Positions 57,128 to 64,000 of a stretch of DNA of 64,000 bases are shown piece by piece; position 1 is the stretch's first letter, and each line of letters begins with the position of its first letter. The notes beneath the pieces are model-generated. The model searched no databases. It worked only from the letters and a program-made list of their open reading frames with translations, and had not been told where the DNA came from. This DNA comes from CBFFRJ01 sp051486985 (lineage in GTDB: Bacteria > Pseudomonadota > Gammaproteobacteria > Enterobacterales > Enterobacteriaceae): the NCBI RefSeq assembly GCF_051486985.1, contig NZ_JAHVDV010000017.1, positions 1 through 64,000 on the forward strand, in the 5' to 3' direction. A program made the translations under genes and the position numbers.

Positions 57128-57922
57128 ATGTTGCAGGTTTCCAGCGATCAGTGGCTTGCCTGGCTCAGTATGTATTTCTGGCCATTCGTTCGCATCATGG
57201 CGTTAATTATGACCGCCCCTATTCTGAGCGAGCGGAGTATCCCGAGGCGGGTGAAAGTGGGTCTGGGCCTGATGATTACGTTTATTGTCGCCCCGACGCT
57301 GCCTGTCAATAACACCACTATCTTTTCCGCAAGTGCCGTCTGGATGATCTTCCAGCAAATGCTGATCGGCATTGCGCTGGGCTTTACGATGCAGTTCGCT
57401 TTTGCCGCCATTCGTACCGCTGGGGAGTTGATCGGCTTGTCGATGGGCCTCTCCTTCGCCACCTTTGTCGACCCCACTAACCACCTCAACATGCCGGTTC
57501 TGGCGCGACTGGTAGATATGCTGGTGTTACTGCTGTTCATGACCTTTAACGGCCATTTATGGCTCATTTCGATGCTGGTGGACACCTTTCACACGCTGCC
57601 TGTCGGCGGCGATCCTATCAACAGTAATGCGTTTATGGCACTGACGCGTGCGGCTGGCATGATTTTCCTGAATGGACTGATGCTGGCGTTGCCCATTATT
57701 ACCTTGCTGCTCACAGCTAACCTTGCGTTAGGTTTGCTCAACAGAATGGCCCCCCAGCTGTCCGTGTTTGTGATCGGCTTTCCCATTACCTTAAGCGTTG
57801 GCATGTTGCTCATGATGGCAATGATGCCGCTTATTGCTCCTTTCTCCGAACGTTTATTTAGCGAGATATTCAATCTGTTAGCGGATATTGTGAGCGAGTT
57901 ACCCCGAAATACTATTCCCTGA
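57128..57922 (+). CDS. fliR: Export gate protein FliR
   Basis: 264 residues, six hydrophobic segments; [14 protein letters not shown] and [19 protein letters not shown] motifs are typical. Last gene of the fliLMNOPQR block. Confidence 0.96.
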   Translation: MLQVSSDQWLAWLSMYFWPFVRIMALIMTAPILSERSIPRRVKVGLGLMITFIVAPTLPVNNTTIFSASAVWMIFQQMLIGIALGFTMQFAFAAIRTAGELIGLSMGLSFATFVDPTNHLNMPVLARLVDMLVLLLFMTFNGHLWLISMLVDTFHTLPVGGDPINSNAFMALTRAAGMIFLNGLMLALPIITLLLTANLALGLLNRMAPQLSVFVIGFPITLSVGMLLMMAMMPLIAPFSERLFSEIFNLLADIVSELPRNTIP

Positions 57923-58043
57923 CGACCTCATGGACATCTTGAGGATAATCCTAAAGTGAAACTGGCGTAATACCCCCCACGATATACCCCACGCGGTTTA
58001 ATTGTTTTTAGCACTCTCACATAACCTAAGATTTACTTTACTT

Positions 58044-58056
58044 TAAGATGATTCCT
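58044..58056 (+). promoter_or_regulatory. Candidate RcsAB box upstream of rcsA
   Basis: TAAGATGATTCCT fits the RcsAB pattern TaAGaatatTCCTA. It lies 138 bases before rcsA and would account for the known RcsAB autoactivation. The rest of the 271-base gap shows no gene. Confidence 0.6.
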
Positions 58057-58193
58057 GGCAAATTATACGTAACTTTACGGGATAGTGGTTTCGCCTGAGG
58101 TCTACATCCTGCTCATTGTTATTACTATTTTGTTTTGTGATTCAGACCTTTGGCGAGGGTGAATTATCGTTACGCATTGAGTGAGGGTATGCC

Positions 58194-58817
58194 ATGTCAA
58201 CGATTATCATGGATTTATGCAGTTATACCCGCCTGGGACTAACGGGGTATCTGGCGAGTCGGGGGGTTAAGAAGCGAGAAATCAACGATGTAAATACCGT
58301 TGAAGAACTTGAATCAGTATGTTCCGCGCTACAGCCATCGGTGGTGTTTATTAATGAGGATTGCTTTATTCACGACCCGGTAAGCAGTCAACATATCAAA
58401 GAAATCATTAATCAACATCCTCGTACTTTATTTATCGTTTTTATGGCAATAGCCAATATTCATTTTGATGAATATCTGTTAGTCAGAAAAAACTTATTGA
58501 TCAGTTCAAAATCTATTAAGCCTGAATCTCTGGATGTCTTTTTAGCCGATTATCTTAGTAAAGAAAAAAAGAATATTGCCCTTGCTAATTTACCTACGCT
58601 TTCCCTGAGTCGCACGGAATCAAGCATGCTGAAGATGTGGATGTCCGGGCAGGATACGATTCAGATTTCGGATCAAATGAATATCAAGGCAAAAACGGTC
58701 TCATCACATAAGGGAAATATTAAAAGGAAAATTAAAACGCATAATAAGCAAGTGATCTATCACGTGGTCCGCCTGACGGACAATGTTACCAGCGGTATTT
58801 TCGTCAATATGCGCTAA
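58194..58817 (+). CDS. rcsA: Capsule/colanic acid regulator RcsA
   Basis: 207 residues, as in E. coli. C-terminal LuxR-type HTH ([43 protein letters not shown], about 140-185). Acts with RcsB at capsule and motility promoters and is degraded by Lon. Confidence 0.97.
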   Translation: MSTIIMDLCSYTRLGLTGYLASRGVKKREINDVNTVEELESVCSALQPSVVFINEDCFIHDPVSSQHIKEIINQHPRTLFIVFMAIANIHFDEYLLVRKNLLISSKSIKPESLDVFLADYLSKEKKNIALANLPTLSLSRTESSMLKMWMSGQDTIQISDQMNIKAKTVSSHKGNIKRKIKTHNKQVIYHVVRLTDNVTSGIFVNMR

Positions 58818-58827
58818 ACCCAAGGGC

Positions 58828-58856
58828 TTCACCCTCCTTGCCGGGAGGGCGAATTT
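58828..58856. terminator. Hairpin between rcsA and dsrB
   Basis: CCCTCC (58832-58837) pairs with GGAGGG (58844-58849), extended by TTC/GAA outside. Lies between convergent genes. The following T content is modest. Confidence 0.6.
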
Positions 58857-58858
58857 AA

Positions 58859-59047
58859 CTATTCGACTTTTTCGACAAAAACCCCGTCCGGATGGTCCTT
58901 TTCATTAAAGAACCAGATACCGAGCGGGTAATCATCAAGCGAAACCAGGTACATTGTCCCTTCACTGAATTCTTCTATCGCCAGCACCACTCCCGGGCGG
59001 CGTGGACCACCGTCCGTCTTGACCGTCACACGATCGTTAACCTTCAT
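58859..59047 (-). CDS. dsrB: DsrB protein
   Basis: 62 residues from [20 protein letters not shown], almost the E. coli sequence. Small beta-rich protein of unknown role. The longer upstream frame is unsupported; GGAG precedes this ATG. Confidence 0.95.
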   Translation of the reverse strand: MKVNDRVTVKTDGGPRRPGVVLAIEEFSEGTMYLVSLDDYPLGIWFFNEKDHPDGVFVEKVE

Positions 59048-59172
59048 AACGCTCCTCCTGTCTGATTTGTGCCAGTGTAGAACAATTCTCATTACCTGAC
59101 AGCGTCCTGGCGTTCAGCTGGCTATTTTTTCTACCGACTATACTTAATCCTGGCTCAGCCGATGAGGTAAGC

Positions 59173-59400
59173 ATGATGAAAACCGACAAAGCGAACAACG
59201 GCACCGTCAAAGGTGACGTGGACGTGGATGCGTTGCTGGCTGCAATCAATGAGATTAGCGAAAGTAACGTCCGGCGCGTGGACGACAGCGAAGGAGAGCG
59301 GGTCAGCGTCGATGGACGGGAGTTTCATACCTGGCGTGAACTGGCGGAGGCTTTTGAACTGGATGTCCATGATTTCAGCATCAGCGAGTTAACCCGCTGA
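59173..59400 (+). CDS. yodD: Stress-induced protein YodD
   Basis: 75 residues, with VDVDALLAAINEISES and VDGREFHTWRELAEAFELD as in E. coli YodD. Function unclear; peroxide and acid induction is reported for the family. Start may be the second Met (59176). Confidence 0.92.
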   Translation: MMKTDKANNGTVKGDVDVDALLAAINEISESNVRRVDDSEGERVSVDGREFHTWRELAEAFELDVHDFSISELTR

Positions 59401-59403
59401 AAT

Positions 59404-59490
59404 AAAAAATCCCGGTCATGAGTGACCGGGACAAAGCTTGCTCTCGCAAGAAGCACTTAAAAATTCGTTACATCAGGGAATCTGATGTAG
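59404..59490 (-). ncRNA. dsrA: Small RNA DsrA
   Basis: The minus strand keeps the three-stem layout of DsrA: stem I with CATCAGATTCCCTGATG, then AACGAATTTTTAAGTGCTTCTTGC (rpoS- and hns-pairing region; split here as two blocks), then terminator stem TCCCGGTCA/TGACCGGGA with a T run. DsrA pairs via Hfq with rpoS mRNA to raise translation and with hns to lower it. Stem sequences differ from E. coli with compensating changes. Confidence 0.92.
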
Positions 59491-59495
59491 CACGC

Positions 59496-59524
59496 ACTGT
59501 ATCCGCAAACTATTTGCAAGACAA
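59496..59524 (-). promoter_or_regulatory. Promoter of dsrA
   Basis: Minus strand TTGTCT, 17 bases, TACAGT, ending 6 bases before the RNA start, matching a sigma-70 promoter. Confidence 0.75.
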
Positions 59525-59704
59525 GGATATATTTGGGGTCTCAATCATTAGTTTTGAAATATATTTCAGGCACATAATTACGCAAACGTAAGGCTGGCGC
59601 GTCCTCCAACCCGCATCTTGCTAAGGCGGGCGGAAAGCGGCGTGGCTAAATTGAGATTTGTCTTAGCAGTAAATGCCTGGCTGATAACAACTACAGGAGT
59701 TTGT

Positions 59705-60544
59705 ATGCCCACATTACACGATGCGCTGCTGGTATTTTCCGATGTTGATGGCACCCTGATGGACAATCATACCGGGGAATGGCAGGCGGCCGCCCCCTGG
59801 CTTACACGCCTGCGCGACCAGCAAATTCCGCTCATTCTCTGTAGCAGCAAAACGGCGGCTGAGATGGTCGCGATTCAGCGCATTCTGGGTCTTCAGGGCT
59901 TGCCCTTTATTGCCGAAAACGGGGCGGTTATCCAGCTGGATGAACACTGGCAGGACAGCGCTGATTATCCACGTATTATTCAGGGCGCGTCACACGACGA
60001 AATCTTTAGCGTGCTGTCTCAACTGCGCGAACGGGATGGGGTTAAGTTTACCGCCTTGAGCGAGCTGGATGAGCATGCGCTGGAAGAGGTAACCGGACTT
60101 CCCCCTGCTCAGGCGGGGCTGGCACGTTTGCAGGAGGCGTCGGAAACGGTCATCTGGCGCGACAGTGACGAACAGCTGGAGACATTTAATACTACGCTGG
60201 CAAGCCTGGGTCTGCGCTTCGTACAGGGGGCGCGATTCTGGCACGTACTTGATGAACGCGCCGGGAAAGATCGGGCGGTGAACTGGCTGACGCGTCAGTA
60301 TCACCATTATCACAACCGCGCTTTCACTACGCTTGGACTGGGAGATGGGCCTAATGACGCCCCCTTACTGGACAACGTCGATTTTGCCATTGTGGTTAAA
60401 GGATTAAACCGTCAGGGTATTGAGCTGCGGGATGACACTCCCTCGCGCGTTTATCACACCACCCTTGAAGGCGCGGCAGGCTGGCGCGAGGGGATGGATC
60501 ACATGCTGGGTGGCGCGGACGATGCGTCCTGCGCACAAACCTGA
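59705..60544 (+). CDS. yedP: Mannosyl-3-phosphoglycerate phosphatase-family protein YedP
   Basis: 279 residues from MPTLHDALLVFSDVDGTLMD; HAD motif I DVDGT, and GDGPNDAPLLD motif IV. GGAG lies 6 bases upstream of the ATG. Physiological substrate in enterobacteria is not established. Convergent with dgcQ, sharing 46 bases. Confidence 0.93.
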   Translation: MPTLHDALLVFSDVDGTLMDNHTGEWQAAAPWLTRLRDQQIPLILCSSKTAAEMVAIQRILGLQGLPFIAENGAVIQLDEHWQDSADYPRIIQGASHDEIFSVLSQLRERDGVKFTALSELDEHALEEVTGLPPAQAGLARLQEASETVIWRDSDEQLETFNTTLASLGLRFVQGARFWHVLDERAGKDRAVNWLTRQYHHYHNRAFTTLGLGDGPNDAPLLDNVDFAIVVKGLNRQGIELRDDTPSRVYHTTLEGAAGWREGMDHMLGGADDASCAQT

Positions 60545-62220
60545 TTACGACCAGAACGTTTGGCGACGTATAAACGGCTGTCGGCAACGGATTGCAGGTA
60601 CTGAAAATCATAGTTACTGGTTTCCTGGGCGCTGCTCACCCCGAATGAGGCGCTGATACGGATGGTCTGACTTTTGGTCACCAGGATCTCTTTGCCACTG
60701 ATGCGCGCCCGAATGCGCTCTGCAATGCGGGCAGCCTCCTCAAGGGTACTACCGGGGAGAAGAACGCAAAACTCTTCCCCGCCTACCCGACCTGCCATGT
60801 CAGGCTCGCGCAGGGAGCTACCGATCAGGCGTGCGGCATGCGACAGCACCAAATCCCCTGCCTGATGACCGTAACGGTCATTAATATGTTTAAAGTGATC
60901 CAGATCGATTTGAATCACCGAGAAAGGAAGCTGATTCGCCACGCCTTCGGCAGAGAGCACCTTTGCCCGCTCGAATAGCGCCCCCCGGTTCGGGAGCCGG
61001 GTGAGCGGATCGTACCAGGCCTGCCACTGCAATGTGTGCTGCAGGCGGTACATATTGCTGACCATCCTGCGGATAACGCCCCAGGCAATCAGCAACATAC
61101 AGGTAAAGAGCAGCCATAACAGGGCCAGCGCAATGCTTATCGAACCAAAATCCCCCCCGAGTCCTTCCCGCAGGGTGTGAACGCGCAGCATGACACCCTC
61201 AAAATGCCTTAGCTTTTCCCAGCTGACAAAACGCGCTCCCACGCGCATCCAGCCCGTCATTTCACGACTCATCGCCTGGTTGAGGGTGTGACGTTCGTCA
61301 GGGGTGAAGCCATGAAGCTGCTCATCCGCGGAGGAGAGCGAGCTCGCCAGCAGTGACCATTGACTGTCATACAGCTGATAGTCACCATCTTTTTCCGTCT
61401 GTCGCGCCTCGACCAGAATCTGGCGCAATGATGTAACGGTGAAACTCATGGCTAGCACGCCATACCAGTAATTTTGGTAATCGAGCGGCACACTGGCGGT
61501 GACAACGGCGTCATTATTGCCAGCCTGATGAGCCTGATCGGTAAACCAGCGCACGCCGCGCCCCGTATTACGCGCTTCACGCTGTTGGCTAAACCACGCC
61601 CGGGTCAGCAACTGGTAGTACTCGCGGGTAATAGTGTCACGGGGCGTGACCGGGTTCGTAGAGAGATAGAAGCCCGCGCGGGAAACGTACCAGGCCTGAC
61701 GCGGGCGCATCACCGATGTCGAGGCCAGCCGGAACAGATAACCCAGCTCAAGGGCGGCGGTGAGTTCGTTATGCAGGAGTTCGTTATCGCGGCTCAGTAA
61801 GGGGCTCTGATCGACAGAGTAATCTGACACGCCATACAGCGGGAGTGTTCGTCGGTTATCCAGTTCAATCTGCCAGTCAGGAAGCATTCTCTGACCTTCA
61901 AATTTTCCCTGCACATTACGTAACACCTCAAAGGCGAGCGGCGTTTGCAGCGCGCCCTGCATACCGTTGCGGAAAAAAATCAGGCGATCGACGCCGACCT
62001 GTAACTGCCTGTCCAGCTCATTGCTGACGTTATCCAGTGCATTGCGCTCGCTGGCAATATAGGCATCCCGGAGAACCACCACTTCTCGCCATGTGAGGAG
62101 AGTGGAGCAGACGAGGACGATAACGAAGCAAAGGTTAACCACCCAACTGGGATCGAACCCTTTTTTTAGCCTCTCAAGCCTCGAAGGGCTTTTTACGACG
62201 CTGGTCTGTCGCACAGTCAC
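60499..62220 (-). CDS. dgcQ: Diguanylate cyclase DgcQ (YedQ)
   Basis: 573 residues. N-terminal membrane helix (about 29-45), periplasmic CHASE7-like sensor to about 360, second helix (368-390), then GGDEF domain with the active-site motif GGEEF. Makes cyclic di-GMP, which favours cellulose and sessile growth over motility. The I-site RxxD pattern (REPD) is visible five residues before the loop. Confidence 0.95.
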   Translation of the reverse strand: MTVRQTSVVKSPSRLERLKKGFDPSWVVNLCFVIVLVCSTLLTWREVVVLRDAYIASERNALDNVSNELDRQLQVGVDRLIFFRNGMQGALQTPLAFEVLRNVQGKFEGQRMLPDWQIELDNRRTLPLYGVSDYSVDQSPLLSRDNELLHNELTAALELGYLFRLASTSVMRPRQAWYVSRAGFYLSTNPVTPRDTITREYYQLLTRAWFSQQREARNTGRGVRWFTDQAHQAGNNDAVVTASVPLDYQNYWYGVLAMSFTVTSLRQILVEARQTEKDGDYQLYDSQWSLLASSLSSADEQLHGFTPDERHTLNQAMSREMTGWMRVGARFVSWEKLRHFEGVMLRVHTLREGLGGDFGSISIALALLWLLFTCMLLIAWGVIRRMVSNMYRLQHTLQWQAWYDPLTRLPNRGALFERAKVLSAEGVANQLPFSVIQIDLDHFKHINDRYGHQAGDLVLSHAARLIGSSLREPDMAGRVGGEEFCVLLPGSTLEEAARIAERIRARISGKEILVTKSQTIRISASFGVSSAQETSNYDFQYLQSVADSRLYVAKRSGRNQVCAQDASSAPPSM

Positions 62221-62282
62221 TCCCTGGGATGGTGAAAGGTAGCATTACGTTGCCCGCAGACGATGCGACCCTAAATGAAAAC

Positions 62283-62302
62283 GCCCGGGCATGCCGGGCA
62301 TT
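62283..62302 (-). terminator. Terminator after yodC
   Basis: GCCCGG/CCGGGC 6-bp stem with GCATG-type loop, followed on the minus strand by GTTTTC. Modest strength. Confidence 0.5.
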
Positions 62303-62309
62303 TCAATGG

Positions 62310-62492
62310 CTATGCTTGTTCGCAAGCGCACTGTCGGGTGCCAGAAACCAGCTCCTCTTCCCGAAAGGCTTCACGTTTTACGGCATATCCGTCATACCAG
62401 CGGCATTCAACCATGCCACTGGCATAACCGGTCACTATCATGGCAGGGCCGCCGTTTTTCGCTGTCACTTCATCACTGACCAAAAAGACCAT
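62310..62492 (-). CDS. yodC: Small protein YodC
   Basis: 60 residues from MVFLVSDEVTAKNGGPAMIV, matching E. coli YodC in length and sequence (VTGYASGMVECRWYDG). DUF2158 fold; function unknown. GGAG precedes this ATG; the upstream ATG (62507) is less likely. Confidence 0.93.
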   Translation of the reverse strand: MVFLVSDEVTAKNGGPAMIVTGYASGMVECRWYDGYAVKREAFREEELVSGTRQCACEQA

Positions 62493-62571
62493 TATTGCCT
62501 CCGGCATCAGGGTGAAACGTTTTCACCTTAGACGACATTGTCATGAATTGCGTAACAACGGACCTCCCTTT

Positions 62572-63483
62572 TTATGATTTTCCTTTGCGCAGTCCGGAGA
62601 CGGCTTTGACCGCCAGCAGCACGATGGCGCCTACCACCAGCCCCGTTAACAGGTTTGCCAGCATGGGCAGCAGGGCCTGTAAAATGGCAGGGTAACCGGC
62701 AGCAAAGGACTCGATAGCATGGTGCAACGGTGCTATACCATGTACCACGATCCCCCCGCCCACCAGAAACATAGCCAGCGTACCGACGACCGATAAAACT
62801 TTCATCAGCCAGGGGGCGACAATTAACAGTCCCTTGCCGATGACCTGCGCCAGCATGGCTTTCTTTTCAACCAGCCAGTAACCCATGTCATCCAGCTTAA
62901 CGATGATACCGACCAGGCCATATACTCCCAGCGTCACTATCAGCGCAATGCCTGACAGCACCAGAACCTGGTTGAGCAGAGGCGCCTCCGCCACAATACC
63001 CAGCGTGATAGCGACGATTTCGGCTGAGAGGATAAAGTCCGTACGTATTGCGCCTTTCACCTTGTCACGCTCAAATACTTTAGGATCCTGCGCGGCTATC
63101 GCCTGAAGACGCTGTTGTCTCACTTCCGGGCTTTCGGGGTGCTTACGCGCATGGAGGGTATGAACCACTTTCTCCAGCCCTTCAAAACACAAAAAGGCCC
63201 CGCCCACCATCAATAAAGGCGTAACCGCCCAGGGGATAAACGCACTGATGAGCAACGCCAGCGGAACCAGAATGACTTTATTAAGCAGCGAGCCTTTCGC
63301 TACGCTCCAGACCACCGGCAGCTCACGGTTTGCACGTACCCCCGTCACCTGCTGCGCGTTCAGGGAGAGATCATCCCCCAGTACACCTGCTGTCTTCTTT
63401 GCCGCCAGTTTACCCATCACTGAAATGTCATCCAGCAGTGTGGCAATGTCATCCAGAAGAGTTAATAAGCTACTTCCTGCCAA
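62572..63483 (-). CDS. yedI: Inner-membrane protein YedI (DUF808)
   Basis: 303 residues, several membrane segments, and the DUF808 opening [20 protein letters not shown]. Function unknown. Confidence 0.95.
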   Translation of the reverse strand: MAGSSLLTLLDDIATLLDDISVMGKLAAKKTAGVLGDDLSLNAQQVTGVRANRELPVVWSVAKGSLLNKVILVPLALLISAFIPWAVTPLLMVGGAFLCFEGLEKVVHTLHARKHPESPEVRQQRLQAIAAQDPKVFERDKVKGAIRTDFILSAEIVAITLGIVAEAPLLNQVLVLSGIALIVTLGVYGLVGIIVKLDDMGYWLVEKKAMLAQVIGKGLLIVAPWLMKVLSVVGTLAMFLVGGGIVVHGIAPLHHAIESFAAGYPAILQALLPMLANLLTGLVVGAIVLLAVKAVSGLRKGKS

Positions 63484-63669
63484 AATATCCTTCCTTATTA
63501 AAAGCCGTCATGATCGATTCACCACCTAAGTATGATGTAAAAAGCGAGGTACGAAAATCGCTTGAGCACTGGCAACAGAAATTTAACAGTAAAACACCAC
63601 TCGCCTCTCGCAAGTCCGATAGTTTTCGCGTTAACTATATGCTTCCTTTTTATTTCGCAGTGAGGGAGT

Positions 63670-64000
63670 ATGCGATTCCGGCACGTTCTACCGCTTCTGG
63701 GTTCACTTTTTGCACTTTATATTATCTGGGGTTCCACCTATTTTGTTATCCGCATAGGCGTTGAGAGCTGGCCACCGTTTTTGATGGCAGGGACACGTTT
63801 TCTCTCAGCCGGACTGTTGCTGACCGCCTTTTTACTGCTGACCGGACACAAACTTCCTCCGCTTCGGCCCCTTCTGAATGCCGCCCTGATTGGCGTACTG
63901 CTGCTTGCTGTAGGTAATGGTTTTGTCACCGTGGCCGAACATCAGAATGTGCCTTCCGGTATTGCTGCGGTGGTCGTTGCGACGGTGCCCCTGTTCACGC
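63670..64000 (+). CDS. yedA: Inner-membrane transporter YedA (EamA/DMT), N-terminal part
   Basis: 110 codons visible before the window ends. MRFRHVLPLLGSLFALYIIWGSTYF opening and AEHQNVPSGIAAVVVATVPLF are typical of the drug/metabolite exporter family. GAGGGAG lies just before the ATG. Confidence 0.93.
   Translation, partial: MRFRHVLPLLGSLFALYIIWGSTYFVIRIGVESWPPFLMAGTRFLSAGLLLTAFLLLTGHKLPPLRPLLNAALIGVLLLAVGNGFVTVAEHQNVPSGIAAVVVATVPLFT

Noticed and set aside
59618..59704. Upstream extension of yedP
   Set aside because: The conserved HAD start MPTLHDALLVFSDVDGT follows a good GGAG; the 29 extra codons are not part of the family.
63330..63764. 144-codon plus-strand frame across the yedI start and yedA start
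   Set aside because: It runs antisense to yedI and out of frame through yedA; yedA itself is clear at 63670.

Overview
The window is a piece of an enterobacterial chromosome, most like Enterobacter or a close relative. The flagellar and yed/yod genes follow the Escherichia/Salmonella gene order, and the proteins resemble their E. coli counterparts closely (FliG, RcsA, DsrB, YedE, DgcQ). The genus is an inference from recalled sequences, not from a search.

Left flank (1-6460): the 5' end of flagellin fliC (minus) and, diverging from it, fliD-fliS-fliT, each side with a recognisable sigma-28 promoter. Then come cytoplasmic alpha-amylase amyA, the lipoprotein gene yedD, and the sulfur/selenium-type pair yedE-yedF. 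Right flank (46716-64000): fliE (minus), and diverging from it the run fliF-G-H-I-J-K and fliL-M-N-O-P-Q-R, which encodes the MS ring, the C-ring switch, the export ATPase complex, the hook-length ruler and the export gate. After that lie rcsA, dsrB, the small RNA DsrA, yodD, yedP, dgcQ (yedQ), yodC, yedI and the start of yedA.

Between them (about 6462-46735, 40.3 kb) lies an apparently intact temperate prophage inserted in the 3' end of fliE. A 13-bp core, TGCATGTTCATCA, is present at both junctions. The phage supplies a substitute fliE end, so the protein still finishes ...VMNMQV, while the original last codons and the original fliE terminator are left 40 kb away beside yedF.

The prophage is a mosaic. 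Its control circuits are lambda type: int-xis at the right end; a leftward-type operon (plus strand) with N, ral, an orphan recT, a Gp157-like gene, an orf73-like zinc finger and many small genes; a CI-like repressor; Cro-like and CII proteins; an O-type initiator with origin iterons; a DnaB-type helicase; a nin region (ninX, ninE, ninG, ninI); and Q with its late promoter and terminator. nutL, nutR, PL, PR, operators and a long N-leader stem are all visible. Its virion genes are P22/Sf6 type (short-tailed podovirus) on the minus strand: terminases, portal, scaffold, coat, gp4, gp10, needle gp26, gp14, and ejection proteins gp7, gp20 and gp16. A tailspike with a P22 head-binding domain but a different body follows.

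The accessory cargo is the most interesting part. A 403-residue esterase-fold plus TPR protein lies just after the tailspike. A short UmuD'/HumD-like gene sits under a near-consensus SOS box, with cysteine apparently in place of the catalytic serine. A 60-residue membrane protein lies on the opposite strand between gp16 and the tailspike. A HECGH-motif protein sits between lysis and packaging genes, and a free-standing HNH endonuclease precedes xis.
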